A stretch of DNA of 64,000 nucleotides from Chalara sp. BL73. Lineage: Eukaryota; Ascomycota; Leotiomycetes; Helotiales. Of the stretch, positions 47,752 through 59,070 are shown one piece after another. Under the pieces are notes generated by a model, which was not told the DNA's origin, did not search any database, and saw only the letters and a list, made by a program, of their open reading frames with translations. A program made the translations under genes and the position numbers. The stretch is from positions 2,854,501 through 2,918,500 of the forward strand of contig CAKJVC010000010.1 of the NCBI GenBank assembly GCA_918026815.1, read 5' to 3'. Each line of letters opens with the position of its first letter. Positions within the stretch are counted from its first letter, which is position 1.

Positions 47752-50700
47752 GTTTGTTCTAGAAACAAATCAACACCCACACTTCGTAAGACAACGCCAT
47801 CTAGGAATATACCCAGATTCCCCTTCATGTACAAGAGGAGAAGATGGTGTACCATGCAAGTCATTCTACATCATGCAAACGTGTTGTGCCTTCTCCTCGG
47901 AGCCTATAGTACCGCAATCAGGTCACCAGCACACCTACTCGCTCCGAAACAAAAGGGCTTTAAATCAAACGGTTGGTTCGAGCCCTCAGAACTCAAGAAG
48001 AACCACCACACCGCTTCGGTACTCTTAATGCCGGGACCTGAATCATGCCGTCACCATTTTAATATCTATTGGAGAGAGCTCCCTCGCCATGGATACCCCG
48101 CATGAGCGTTCAATCACGTTTTATATACCCGTCTAAACTTTAACTGCCTCACGTTTTGCTTTCATTCGTTACCAGAATCTACGCTTCCGCAAGGGCTGAG
48201 GTTAGATGCGAATTAGATGTGATTGTGGTGAGATGCGATATTTTGGAGCTTAGACAATCAGGTTTCCATGGAGCTGAGGTGTGATCAGCTGTCAACCTAT
48301 CAGTTTTAGCTTCCTATCGGTGATTGATATAGGCTTTGGCATTATCTCGATTTCTTGATTTGCTAGTACTGTGAAGGAAGGGAAGATAACACCAAGGCTC
48401 CATGGTGTCATATGCTTCGGATGTGAGTACACGAATGAGCATTTAAATCTTAAGCATGTTGCTGCTTTAACCTCCTTTTTTTTTTAACAATCTACCATGC
48501 CTAGTTCATATGCGAGCTAGATTTAAGTGCATGGGAAAGCTTAAAATACAGATCTAAGGGTCCAGGGGAAGGATCCTCTTGAATGAATGGCGGAGAAAGA
48601 TCCAGATATCCATGTATTTCTCAAAGTTGGCGATGACAAGTGAAAATTCGGCATTCAAGCATTGTCCTAAATCACTATTCATACTAATATATATGGCTAG
48701 TATCGGTCAGCTTCGGCCCAAATTTATATCCCACCTTGCTAGACGGTCACGCGCGTCTGGATAGAACTGGCAGATACGTCCTTACAACTAGCAGAAAATC
48801 ACTAGAGACCTTGTTTCGCAATTTATATTATTCCACAACTATTTAAAAACTTTCCCTTGAAAACCGAAATTCGGGTAGAAAACAAGTCAAAGTGTTGGGA
48901 TTGGAAATTTTGAAGATTTTACTATTGTGCTTGTTAATAAATCGAGTAGTGAGTTACGCTGCGCTTTCTGTGTCACAGTTCTATCCACACCCGCGTGACT
49001 GAACACAAAGCTACCACCCGTTAGGATTGGGGGTCATAGTAATTCATAGGGCATTGGAATAATAGACTTGGTTCATTGGTCCAATAAGCCAAATGGTATC
49101 GAAGCACGTAGCGATGGCCCCCATGAGACTGCATGCATGTGGCTGCAGGTAAAGTAACTCGATGTTAGATACAAATCACAAGAAGTTTGTTTTAAATCGC
49201 TCAAGGCCACGTCAACGCTCCTAAATTATTCCTGCCTACTCATGATTTAAGCACTAAATCAGTCACGCCTACAATCCATATATCACACCTGCTTTACTAG
49301 TCTTTAAAACTATGAATGGTTACAGCCCAAGAGCTGCACTCGGGACGCATAGCTGCCCCAAAGTCAATGATGCATACATGAGAGCATTCCTCCTTATCAG
49401 CCAAACAAATCATTCTCTATTACGGAACACATGCTTCGCATGAAACCTTTTTATGACTGACAGTATGACAATATCTTTGGAAAATCATGGAAGGATGAAC
49501 GGTGAGCAACCCGTCCCTAAGCGTCTCACTTAACAGGTCGGGCGTAACCTACATGGCGATAGCGGGATGCTCCTATTGTGCCGTACAGGACAGCCATTTC
49601 TATGTCTGTGTGACAGTAACAATGCAAACATGATGATTTGATAGTGCTTGCTTCAGCTTGCTGGACACCCAACTCCACCCATTGCTTTATTTACAGCGTA
49701 GAGAAACTTTGACTTGGTGACTTCCTTTTGGTGGAGCATCCAATATTTGAACCTTCAAATGGGCGGTAGCTCTCTATAAACCCCTTCTTCTACCTAGTGG
49801 GTTGGCTCTGAGAGTATAATTTTATCCTGTTTAAGTTAGAGCTTTTAAGGTTGTGTAGAGACTATATAATTATTTCTCTATAAGGTATATTAGAAACCAA
49901 ATCAAAAACACCTTATTACGCTTGAGCGAGATAAAGAATATGGCCATTTACAAAATCGACATCGAATCATATAAGGAATTGTGTACTTTGATCATCTCGT
50001 GCAACAATCAGTAATAAAGATATGAGATAGTAGAATAACAGCCTAAATAGGCCAGACCTTCTGGGCTACTTCTAAGTAACCTATACTGTCCTCTATAGAA
50101 GGCCAACTCCCTTCCAGCATGAACGGATAGGTGAGGGAGTTGTACAGTTATGTGCTTAAGCATACTAACTATTATATCTGAAGACGTGATGTGAGAAAGA
50201 TAAATGAGGAATTAAAATCCTGAGGATAAAGCAATTGTAATAAGTATGAGATAAATGAGAGACCTTCATTCACTCGTTCGAAGGACTGTACAAGCATCCC
50301 CGTGCGAATTCTCATCTACCATCATGCAGCTAGCTGAATGGCAGTTTACGGATACGCAAATTTTCTACGGAGCATAGGATACATCAAGTACAGAAGCCGT
50401 TGCAGCTATTCCATTTGCATCAACCCCCCTCTATCAACATCTCTTTTCACACAATCCTTTGCCGCACCGATAGTTAGACCTAATATAAGCCTTCTCTCGA
50501 CTTTCGGGCAAACAGAGCCTTTTGAGCTAACAAATGATCTTTCTACAAAAATGCATACAAGAAAGTCGACATGGTCTCAACCAACAACTCTCAAAGAGAT
50601 ACAGCGCTTCATCATGAACATTTATGCATTCCACGTAATCTTCTTTTTACATTTCCATCAATATCAATGAGCCCATGATAACCTTGCTCCCATGTATAAT

Positions 50701-51023
50701 GTTCCTGCCTTCTATGAACGCCAAATCCCGTCCTCCCAATAAAATGCCTGCCGCATCTCCCACTCCTCCATTTAAATGTAAGGATCCAGCACCTGGTTTT
50801 TGGTGGGGAAAGTATATGCCACAGTTCCCCATTTGTGCGGAAGGTTATGCGGAACGTCTGTGCAGTCAATGATGAAAACTGTTTCAGATGGATCCATGTT
50901 TGGACCTTCTCGCCTTGAAGAGCCATGACCTGATGTTCCTGAATATAAATAGACGTACAGATCTCAGTGAGACATAAGAATATCATCTGTGGCCCTTTCT
51001 GAAAGCACAGACTTTGCATCTAA

Positions 51024-52724
51024 TCAACTCACATTCCTGCCACTTTGGATCCTGAGAGCATCAATCTCTCGCTGTAACCTGGTAAGGTCTGCTAGTATAC
51101 CCTTTCCACCGCTAATATCCTGCTTCTGTGGTTCTGGCTGTGCTCTAGTGCTTCTCACACTCTCAGCGCTAGGACGCCTTGCTTCTCCGCTTGTACGCCG
51201 TGATGAGTCGCCGTCCATACTATTTCGCCCGTACCTCGGCGGAGGCGGAGGAGGAGCCATTGATGAGCGCTTATTGGTACTCAGGTCGAAACTCAGGACG
51301 GATGCAGGTCTGTCACCACTGATACTTCGCGAGCTTCCTCTAACTGGTGGCGGTGTCGGAGGGGGCAAGCTCACAGTAGATGGCGAGTTCAAGGGATTTT
51401 GATGTGGCCTTTCTACCCTCCTCACACTTCCAACCTTTCTGGTTGGAGGTGGGGGAGGAGCCTTTCCACTGCTTGAAGATGGCCGATTAAGCTCGGCTAT
51501 CGCAAAGCTTCTTCGGCTAAGCTCGACGTCCACTGTACTCGAATCACCCTCTTCTTCCGCCTTCGGAGATAACCTTCCAGGTTCCCTGTGTATTCTAGGC
51601 TCTGATGCTAGGTGGCTATGTCGTCGCGAAAGAGGAGGTGCTGGCGGAGTCTTGCGCTTCTGGGATGCAGGAGGAGAAAGAGGCTCAGGAGTTTTCCCTG
51701 CACTTTCTTTATCAAATATTGATTCTCGGTCAGATTCATGCGAAGCACGGCTCGGTGCTGGAGGGAGCGGCTTGTTCAAATCTGTGGGGGAGCGATTTGA
51801 TGTAGGGCTAGAGGGGAAATATTGCCGGGAGCCTACGGAGCTAGGTGTGGGCGGTTCAGGTGAGGCGATGGGGACTGCTGAGGAAGCGTCATCTCGCGGC
51901 TCAACTCTGATAAGTTTCCCATGCCTAGAGTTTGGAGGCGGTGGTTTCTTTCTCCCAGCTGCGACAGAGCCATGTTCTACTGCAATGCCATGAGGTTCGT
52001 CGTCTGGTTCTGAAACTTCATGTGATGTTCGGGGTGTCTCATTGTGCGCTTCTTGTATGGATTCGAACATCGAATGCCGTGAGATTGAAGATGCGTCTGT
52101 GCTACTGCTTCCGTCTCCTCCAGTATGCAAGTGCCCCGGCGATGCCGGCAATGGCGAAGGTGTTCCCAAACCAGCATTGCCAGTCATCAAAAGTCTTTTG
52201 AACGCGTCGACATCCATGGAGACCCTCCCTGGCTTTGCAGCTCCCGGAGAAACTGGTCCCTCTCTATCCGGATGCTCCATTGTTTCCAACGTCCTCGAGA
52301 AGGGATTTGCAGGTGCGGGTTTTGAAGGTGGCACTGGCTCGTATTGCGACACATTTTGGACTGCAACGTTAAAGGGGTTACCATCTTGTATGGAAGGTAT
52401 TGGTGGCTTCGTTGATATATTGTCTTCTATGGTGGAGGAGGAAGAGTCGGGAATGGATGCGGTGGAAGGCGAGGGGGGTGGGGGAGACTGCACCCGGACT
52501 TTCTTTGCTGCTTTCTTTGGTGGAGTGGAGGAGGTCGAGACAAAGGATGGATCCGAGACATGCTGTGGTTGGATGTGGGAATGGATATTTGTTTGCTCGT
52601 ATGCGCTATGATCATGGATAGTTGACAGAGGAGGCTGTTGTGCTTGATCTGCAGCAGCATGTCCTCCGGCGGCGGCGGGGTTCTTCCTCCTGAAGGGGTT
52701 GGAGGAGGGAAAGTCGTCGGCCAT
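51024..52724 (-). CDS. proline-rich SH3-ligand-like protein with C-terminal coiled coil
   Basis: A single long frame of 566 codons starts MADDFPSSNPFRRKNPAA. Most of it is disordered and Pro/Ser-rich, with many PxxP and poly-Pro clusters (KAPPPPPTRK, LPPPTPPPVRG, MAPPPPPPRYG) and NPF motifs near the start and middle (SNPFRRK, ANPFSRT). A conserved-looking island VDAFKRLLMTGNAG lies in the middle, and the last 30 residues (GILADLTRLQREIDALRIQS) form a short amphipathic coil. NPF and poly-Pro motifs are typical ligands of EH and SH3 domains, pointing to endocytosis or cortical actin patches (inference). I do not recognise a named orthologue. A GTGAGT at the annotated end may be a donor: splicing from AAT at 51030 to a CAG acceptor near 50941 would extend the coil, so the true C-terminus may differ. 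Composition (not codon use) explains the long shadow frames on the opposite strand. Confidence 0.8.
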   Translation of the reverse strand: MADDFPSSNPFRRKNPAAAGGHAAADQAQQPPLSTIHDHSAYEQTNIHSHIQPQHVSDPSFVSTSSTPPKKAAKKVRVQSPPPPSPSTASIPDSSSSTIEDNISTKPPIPSIQDGNPFNVAVQNVSQYEPVPPSKPAPANPFSRTLETMEHPDREGPVSPGAAKPGRVSMDVDAFKRLLMTGNAGLGTPSPLPASPGHLHTGGDGSSSTDASSISRHSMFESIQEAHNETPRTSHEVSEPDDEPHGIAVEHGSVAAGRKKPPPPNSRHGKLIRVEPRDDASSAVPIASPEPPTPSSVGSRQYFPSSPTSNRSPTDLNKPLPPAPSRASHESDRESIFDKESAGKTPEPLSPPASQKRKTPPAPPLSRRHSHLASEPRIHREPGRLSPKAEEEGDSSTVDVELSRRSFAIAELNRPSSSSGKAPPPPPTRKVGSVRRVERPHQNPLNSPSTVSLPPPTPPPVRGSSRSISGDRPASVLSFDLSTNKRSSMAPPPPPPRYGRNSMDGDSSRRTSGEARRPSAESVRSTRAQPEPQKQDISGGKGILADLTRLQREIDALRIQSGRNVS

Positions 52725-53186
52725 GTTGCTCGACCATCGAGGATAGCGAAAGGTTAGGTTAGGGTTAGGTTAGGATAGTTTGATGTGTGGCCATATCAAC
52801 GATCGTGTACCAGATTATTATTTCCCTTATAGCTGCCAATTACTGATGTTCATCCGGATGCGACGGTGACGCTTGTAGCTGGTCCGTGCACCAGCGCTAA
52901 AATGCGGAAACGGAAATAGCGGCGGGGAGGAATTGTTTTGCTACAGAGAGATGTTTACAGTGATACCTATCTTTCTCACAACATTCTGATATCTCTCATA
53001 AAATGGAGGTGGCCAAAGAATTCAAATACGTTTTCATTTCGAGAGGTACAGAGATGTTCCTGCCCTACTTCTTCTCATAAACGCAGATATTCATTCCCTG
53101 GGTATCACCACGAATTTCCAATGCAACGCTTTTCCCTACCGAACTCCCATGCAATAACGGCCTCCTACAAACGGATGTGCTGAAAT
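52725..53186. promoter_or_regulatory. promoter of the proline-rich gene, with telomere-like repeat
   Basis: 462 bases between the start of the proline-rich gene and the stop of Eco1, both on the minus strand. A block at 52752-52775 reads GGTTAGGTTAGGGTTAGGTT and a few more bases, close to the fungal telomere unit TTAGGG, 28-52 bases upstream of the ATG. Confidence 0.6.
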
Positions 53187-55296
53187 TCAAGATTCCGAAA
53201 TTTGATGCTTCAATGGTCGCCATATACCCTTATTCTCTTCAAGACGCCCGTGAACAATGAGAAATTTGGCATCGCGGACATTGACAATGAAAGGAAGCTT
53301 ATACTTGTTCCCTTCCTCGTCGCTGACCATCCATGCGGCTCCTCGAAAGTAATTTGTTGCAAACTTCGCTCCAATTTCGGTTGGAAGGGAGATGGCAACC
53401 TGATGCTTAGCAAGCGGACGATCAGCAAATGTTTGGCAGACAACATCTATGAGTCTTGTAGCTATGCCTTGGCGTTGATGAGCACGATGGACCCACACAC
53501 GATCAATGCAAACAGGCGTCTCGAATGAGTGGTCAAAGCTGACCCATTCCTGTGTCTCCGTAGTTGGCACATTAGAGTGGTACTTGCCCTGCATATCGAA
53601 CTTAACGGGGCCTCGATAGAGCTCTCCACCCCTTCTGATTGCCTCGGCAAGGACTATCCCGACAAACTTCCCATCAATCGTTTGAAAATAGATATTATAC
53701 CGGGGAATCTTTGAATTTGAAGCCTGGTCATAGGTATACGAGAACAACTCAGCATCGCCTAATATGAGTCCAGGTAATTCCTCGTAACTAGCCTCTAATG
53801 CTCTCAAAGCAAACTCCTTGTCTTGAACTGAAGATTCTACAGTGACACGGAAGATGCAGTGTTTCTTCCCGCTGTAGCTTGTCCAATCCTCTAGGAGAGC
53901 GTTAGATGCTTTTGGGGACAGCTTCCGTTGTTTAAAATGATATTTGTGATGATTAATAACGTCGCTGTCGTCTGCAGAATTGTAAACCATTCCGCACTCC
54001 TTGCACTGGCTCAAGGTAGTCTTTTCACTGATGATCTTTGTCTGTGTGTACTTTTGCTTAGGAGCGATAACGGCTTGACCAAATGGCTTACTAGTTGGAG
54101 AAAGCTCTGCAAGAGTATGCCTTACCTCATTGGTGTAGAGGCTAGAGCTCTGCCTATCAGACTCGCTAGCTGCGTCTATAGCACTTCTGAAATTTTCTAT
54201 TGAATGAGCCTCGAAGGAGCCATGCATATCTTTCCTATCAAAAATCTTAGGGCCGACTTTACTCTTTGGGCAATCTAATTCTTCATCAAATAGGAAGATA
54301 CGGCTGGTATCCGAGCCACTGCTGCTGCAAGAATCAAAAGACATGGTGATATTGGGCAAACCAGATTTAGTCGTAAGTCGTCTCTTAGGTCTTTTCACCT
54401 CTTTTTCTCGCTGTGAGAAAGGGCTTTCCTGTATAAAGGGCGGTGATGACGGCGGAGTTGATGAAACAACCAGATCAGATTTGTAGCCTTTTGTATCCCA
54501 TGGGCTGGGGCTTGGGGACGGTGATGTTGAATGTGCAGTTCTCGAGGGAGTTGGAAGTAGCTTGAAGTAATGCCGAATAGAGTGCTTCCTGCCCTTGTCT
54601 GTCGCTTGAGGTCCAGAGCTCTGTTTAAGCTCTCTGACTGAGAGAGGCAACTCTACGTTTGCTCGAGGGTTTAAACCTAGTCAAATTCAGCAACCCGTAA
54701 TATATAAAATGCGTCATTAGATGCGCAGCTGGAGGTCAAGATGAATCTTGTGGCTTGCTCCGTAGAGTATACGAGCAAGAACTTAGCGTAAATGCCCATC
54801 CATGAAAGTTTCGTGCAATATGAAGGGCATTGATAGAGGCTTGCTTGATGAGCAATCTTGTAGTGCTTTTCGCAAGCGCGGAAAACGAGACAGTGTAAAT
54901 TCGTACCTTTTCCTGAGGCTATCAAATATCGTGATTGTTCTTCTTTTGTCTGAGATAAAGGACTATCCTTAATTAAGTGACCTAGAGAGATGGATTAGTC
55001 TATAGCCGTAGGCCAGATAATAACTAAGCCTTACTTCTTTCTTGGTGGGTTGACAAATCTACCTTCTGGCGTTTATTTGGTCTCTGATCAGTGATCTTTG
55101 ACGTCTCTCCCAGGTCTAATGACGCTGCTGATAATCTATCCCTCTTTGGAGGATCAAGCCCACGTCGTTTGCTGTATGTCTTGATCGGCCCGGCAGATTT
55201 TCTGTTTTGTGAACCGTGGTGTTAGCAGACACAGGTTGGGATGGGAAGGCCGAAGAAATTAAAGGCTGACCTGCCGAGCTCTGAAGGTGAATCCAT
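53187..55296 (-). CDS. ECO1: sister-chromatid cohesion N-acetyltransferase Eco1/Ctf7
   Basis: Exons on the minus strand: 55296-55271 (26 bases), 55201-55035 and 54676-53187, about 560 residues. The N-terminus reads MDSPSELG then KSAGPIKTYSKRRGLDPPKR; a basic tail starting with KTYSKRR is usual for fungal Eco1. Next is a PCNA-box-like segment KHSIRHYFKLL, then a disordered Ser/Pro region. The diagnostic C2H2 finger is CKECGMVYNSADDSDVINHH followed by KYH (about residues 289-312). The acetyltransferase domain has CIDRVWVHRAHQRQGIATRL (acetyl-CoA loop QRQGIA) and the family's C-terminal element ISLPTEIGAKFATNYF. It acetylates cohesin Smc3 during S phase in the nucleus. Exon 3 is secure; the two 5' exons are inferred from frame and motif fit, and the 358-base intron between exons 2 and 3 is long for this locus, so an extra small exon is possible. 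Confidence 0.88.
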
Positions 55297-55542
55297 AATC
55301 GCACCATCGCTGCCTAACATTATGCGGGTCCAACAATGTCGTCGCCGTTTGGATGAAGTTGGCGATACTTGGAAGTTGACGTTCTCACAGTATTAGGTGA
55401 AAAGAAGAATCGCGTCGCGTCGGAAAAGAGAGAACGCGCTAACCAAGCGATCACATGATGCGGGGTACAGCAAAGCACAACATCCTTGTTCACCGCCACT
55501 TTCAGCCTCACAACCATCCAAATCCCCAACTACTACAGGAAG
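55297..55542. promoter_or_regulatory. bidirectional promoter, Eco1 / MYND gene
   Basis: 246 bases between two divergent start codons; both 5' UTRs and core promoters must fit here. No defined site is recognised. Confidence 0.5.
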
Positions 55543-56743
55543 ATGTGGTATGGGAAAGGATCACCCAACGTGTGTAGGAATCGTACTAATATCTTTCCTG
55601 TGAGAGATTACCGAACCTACAATGACATTATACAGTACTCCAAGACCAAGCTAATTCCGAGTCACAGTTTACATGCCAAGGCAATACATGAAAATAAATT
55701 GAAACAAGCCCAAATTCCTCATGAGAGAGCAATCAATATGGCGGCGCACGATTTTGGAGAGTTGGATCTACACGATATCTCACTACTTCTTAACTATGAA
55801 AGAGCTATATCTGACCCAAAATTTAAAGACACAAAGCTCGAAGAAGTCGCTGTCAGTGTAGGTGACGTACCATTTCCCACTCTTCCAGAATTCAAAGCAC
55901 TAGGCTGGGGCACACAAAAGGAATGCGCAGGATATCTATTTGTCCAAGAAGAGGATTTGCTGGACTCCGAAAATAGGTTACCAAATACACCCTCGAATAT
56001 GCTGCCAAATCCTATTCCAGAGTCACTCAAAGGACGGTCACCCTACGATCTCGAAACCATCTACTGGCAGGCTCGAGGCTACGACTCTTGCTACACATCA
56101 ATTACTCTCTTACAGTTCTTTTTTGATAACTTTCCAGATACTCAGCCAATACGGGTACGAACAACTACTGGCAGACAGTTCATGACTGCACCTTCCCAAC
56201 GTGTTATACTGGAGTGGGAGCTTTTCAAGCCCCGAAGAATGTTGCTGACAGCTGTACGCAAAAAATTCGCTTCATGCCCTTTAAGCCATCTCAGCGGGCA
56301 TGAAGATATTTTATTACATGCAGTTTGTGGATTCGCTACACTAGATGGAGAAAACGTAAGCCTAATCCTAGATTTGTCGTCGATGCAGTTTGGAAATGTT
56401 GGAAGGGGACTTAAGTCTGGAGATATGTTTGCACTTGAATCTATAGACCAATTCTATGATCGATTGGAGGCTTGCACATGGTATTGGCCATACTAAGACC
56501 TCCAAGCGCATAGGACCTTCCGAGCACGACTCTTGGCTTAGTGCTGTTTCGGATCGCGCAAAATCACGCTGGGAAGCTCGCAAAACGCATCCATGGTGTG
56601 GTCACTGCGGTGCACCCTCAGATCTTGCAAAGCCTAGGAAATGTTCTTCTTGTAAGGAGGTCTATTATTGTAACGCAGAGCATCAAAAGGTTGCATGGCC
56701 ATTCCACAAGAAATTCTGTGCTGGAAAGTTGGGCAAAAAATGA
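55543..56743 (+). CDS. MYND-type zinc-finger protein
   Basis: Two exons, 55543-56480 and 56542-56743, give 379 residues. The first in-frame ATG opens MWYGKGSPNVCRN; the frame extends further 5' without an ATG. The N-terminal 310 residues (AINMAAHDFGELDLHDISLL, SPYDLETIYWQARGYDSC) form an uncharacterised globular region that I know only as a companion of MYND domains in filamentous fungi. The C-terminus is a complete MYND finger: WCGHCG, CSSCKEVYYC, EHQKVAWPFHKKFC. The two parts are in different frames; the 61-base GT-AG intron 56481-56541 joins them without a stop, whereas splicing at the closer AG leaves a stop. MYND domains bind proline-rich partners. The function is otherwise unknown. Head-to-head with Eco1. 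Confidence 0.8.
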
Positions 56744-57702
56744 CAATGAAATCTTTGAGTTAGCGATTTGCGGAACCTATGTCGCCAGGTAAGCACAGCA
56801 TGATTGTAAAATTTGTTCGCTACCGTCGAGACTAGGTGCCGTTACTTTAGTTGGCGGACCCAACACGAGCGGTAGTTCTGCACCTATAATTAATTTTAAC
56901 TTTTGTATCTTATTTGCTGTTACCACGACCACTTCTTACCCAAATATCGCACTAATAGCAATGCTAAATTGAGGCAGTTCTCGTCACACAGGCTCTACTA
57001 CCGGGCGGCGCGAAACAGTCATACGTACAAGAACAAAAAAAACCAATATTATGAAGCGCGCTTTGGGTGGCATTCGTTACTGTTCCCCATACCCGAATCG
57101 CATATCATATCTTCAAACACCTTTTAGCGGCCTACAAGCAGTTCGGAAGTGTATGGTGACGCGCGGATGCCATTGAGTTGAATGACCGAGCAGACCTAAT
57201 GCTAGATATTCTCATCCATTAGCTGCACCAAGACCAGGCTTCTTGAGCACGCTCCCACCACGATCGAGGAGCTCTTGGTGATGTAGATGGGGGGTATTCC
57301 GAAATAATACTCTGCTTCGCTATCTTGACTATGAGATATAAGACTATAACCCCATACTTTTGGCATTTTAATGTTTCTGTGTTCGTGGAATGCCAAGCCA
57401 AAAGTGTTAATGGACGAGGTTACGTTACGGCTCCACCAAGCTTGACATCATCACTCTTTTCAATTATTCTTTTGTTCATCACGAAATATCTAGCGATCAA
57501 TTGGCCAACACTCCCTGTGTGAAAGTAGAAATGACGCGTATATATTACAGGCCCTATAATCTTCATCGGGGACACGCACTCAGACTTGGTGTATCTTCCC
57601 ATATCAAATTTATTGTCGAAAGTCGAAAGCAATGATAGGAGGCCCAGGTAACACATCCAGTCATGAACCTGAGAATGGACATAACGGGAGCGAAAATCTC
57701 AC
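56744..57702. other. intergenic spacer
   Basis: 959 bases between the MYND gene and the SNG1-type pseudogene. Only short unrelated frames; nothing recognised. Confidence 0.5.
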
Positions 57703-59070
57703 ATGGACAGAGAACTGCCATCGATCACTTCTCCTGCATTGTCAACAGAGAGGAAAACATGGACCAAGATGGCCACTCTGGTTAGTGTTCTCTTAGGCAT
57801 CGTAATCCTGGGCATTTTATCAATATACTGGGAGCAGATCATTCTCTTCAATTCAGCATGTCGATATTTACAGTTGCCATTATTGACTTCGATAACGGCG
57901 TGGTCGGGCCATTTCCGCAACAAATAGAGGCAATAGACAGGGCATCCAATTCGACCAAGTCTCTCCAATATGCCTCAGAACCTGGCTTGAAGTATAATAA
58001 ATTCGATGACAAATGTCTACCAGGCGTTGCAGCGTGAGAAATTCTGGTTTGCGATTGTTGCTCAAGCAAATGCAACAACTGCCATGAACCACGCTTATGA
58101 GAGTTGGAATATGACATATGATCCTTCTGGCTCAGTTCATGTGCCATACATAGAAGGGCGTACCACTCAATTGTTTGTGTACCCCTCGACTGCCACATTA
58201 TTCAACAGCTTTGTGTCACAATTCACGAAGTAAAAACATGCTTTGCTGGCAGAGAGGAACTCGAATAATACTGCTGCTTTAGCTAGACAGGCCGCGTCGC
58301 CAATCCCAATTTCACTCTCCCTATACAATATAGCACTCGCCATACCTAGCAGAAATGAAGCTGCAACAGAAATTGGTGCCATTTTTATGTCTCTATTACT
58401 CTTCTAAAGTTTAGGGACTAGCAGCTCTAGATCTCATAATTCTCGTCTTTATCTCCATACTTCTGTTTGGCCCTTTACATGAAGGTATAACGGGCAAAGT
58501 GTCCACCACAGCCTATTACGCTTACCTTCTCTCTCTCTTCCCAATCATTTACCTCGTTCTTGCAACGCCTTTTCTCGTCCTCTCCTGCATGTGGCAGATC
58601 TCCTTTCCCAAGTTTTATGGCACCTTGGGGTATGTAATTTACTGGATGCTCAGCTACGTCTCCATGCTCGCGTTCGAGCTGGTCGTCGAGAACGTAAACA
58701 ATGTCTTTGGTCCGCCCATCACGCCAATTTCTTCCTATACTGAGTCATCTCCAACGTCGCCTCTGGCTTCTTTCTGATGGAAGCGTTCCTGAGCAACCTC
58801 TATAATTGAAGATTGGCGTGGCCATTGCGACACAATTTGATTGGGAGTCGTGCAATCATTTATGGGGCGAAGAATGTATTGGGGCTGAATTTCGGGGTGA
58901 TTATGGTGTGGGTTGCGCTAAGTATCACATTGCAGCCTTTGAAATTATGGCTACGGCACCGTAGCAAGAAGAAGCATATCGAGGAGAATTGGAGGATGGT
59001 CTTGGAGAGGGCTTATGGTGGAAAGGAGGAAAGAAGGAAAGGAGGAGTCATAAGATTTCTGAATGGCTGA
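57703..59070 (+). pseudogene. SNG1/DUF3533-type membrane protein, pseudogene
   Basis: The family pattern can be followed left to right through four or more frame segments. Frame 1 (57703 to about 57838) has the N-terminal membrane span MATLVSVLLGIVILGILSI. Frame 3 (about 57846-58037) has MSIFTVAIIDFDNGVVGPF, ending in TGA. Frame 1 (about 58035-58404) has REKFWFAIVAQANATTAM and LFNSFVSQF, with an in-frame TAA at 58231-58233. Frame 2 (58415 to about 58730) has membrane spans and VVENVNNVFGPPITPI. Frame 1 again (about 58729-59070) has VISNVASGFFLMEA and GLNFGVIMVWVALSI, with TGA at 58741-58743 and 58807-58809, both where Trp is expected. No set of introns removes all of these breaks. Intact relatives (yeast SNG1) are multi-spanning membrane proteins linked to drug or nitrosoguanidine resistance. 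Decay looks recent because residues between breaks are well kept. Confidence 0.8.

Larger units (their letters stand above)
42233..51023. other. 8.8 kb gene-free stretch with microsatellites
   Basis: No gene is recognised on either strand. It holds the promoter of the Zn2Cys6 gene at its left end. Simple repeats, a cluster of TACTGTA/TACAGTA words (42649-45115) and many short unrelated frames are present. A minus-strand frame at 50612-51019 may continue the proline-rich gene to its right. Could host long non-coding RNAs or decayed sequence; neither can be shown from the bases. Confidence 0.5.

Noticed and set aside
51089..52611. Long plus-strand frames opposite the proline-rich gene
   Set aside because: Shadows caused by the proline/serine codon bias of the minus-strand gene.
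56456..56743. MYND finger as a separate small gene or as a frameshifted pseudogene
   Set aside because: A 61-base GT-AG intron (56481-56541) joins it in frame to the preceding long exon, which is simpler.
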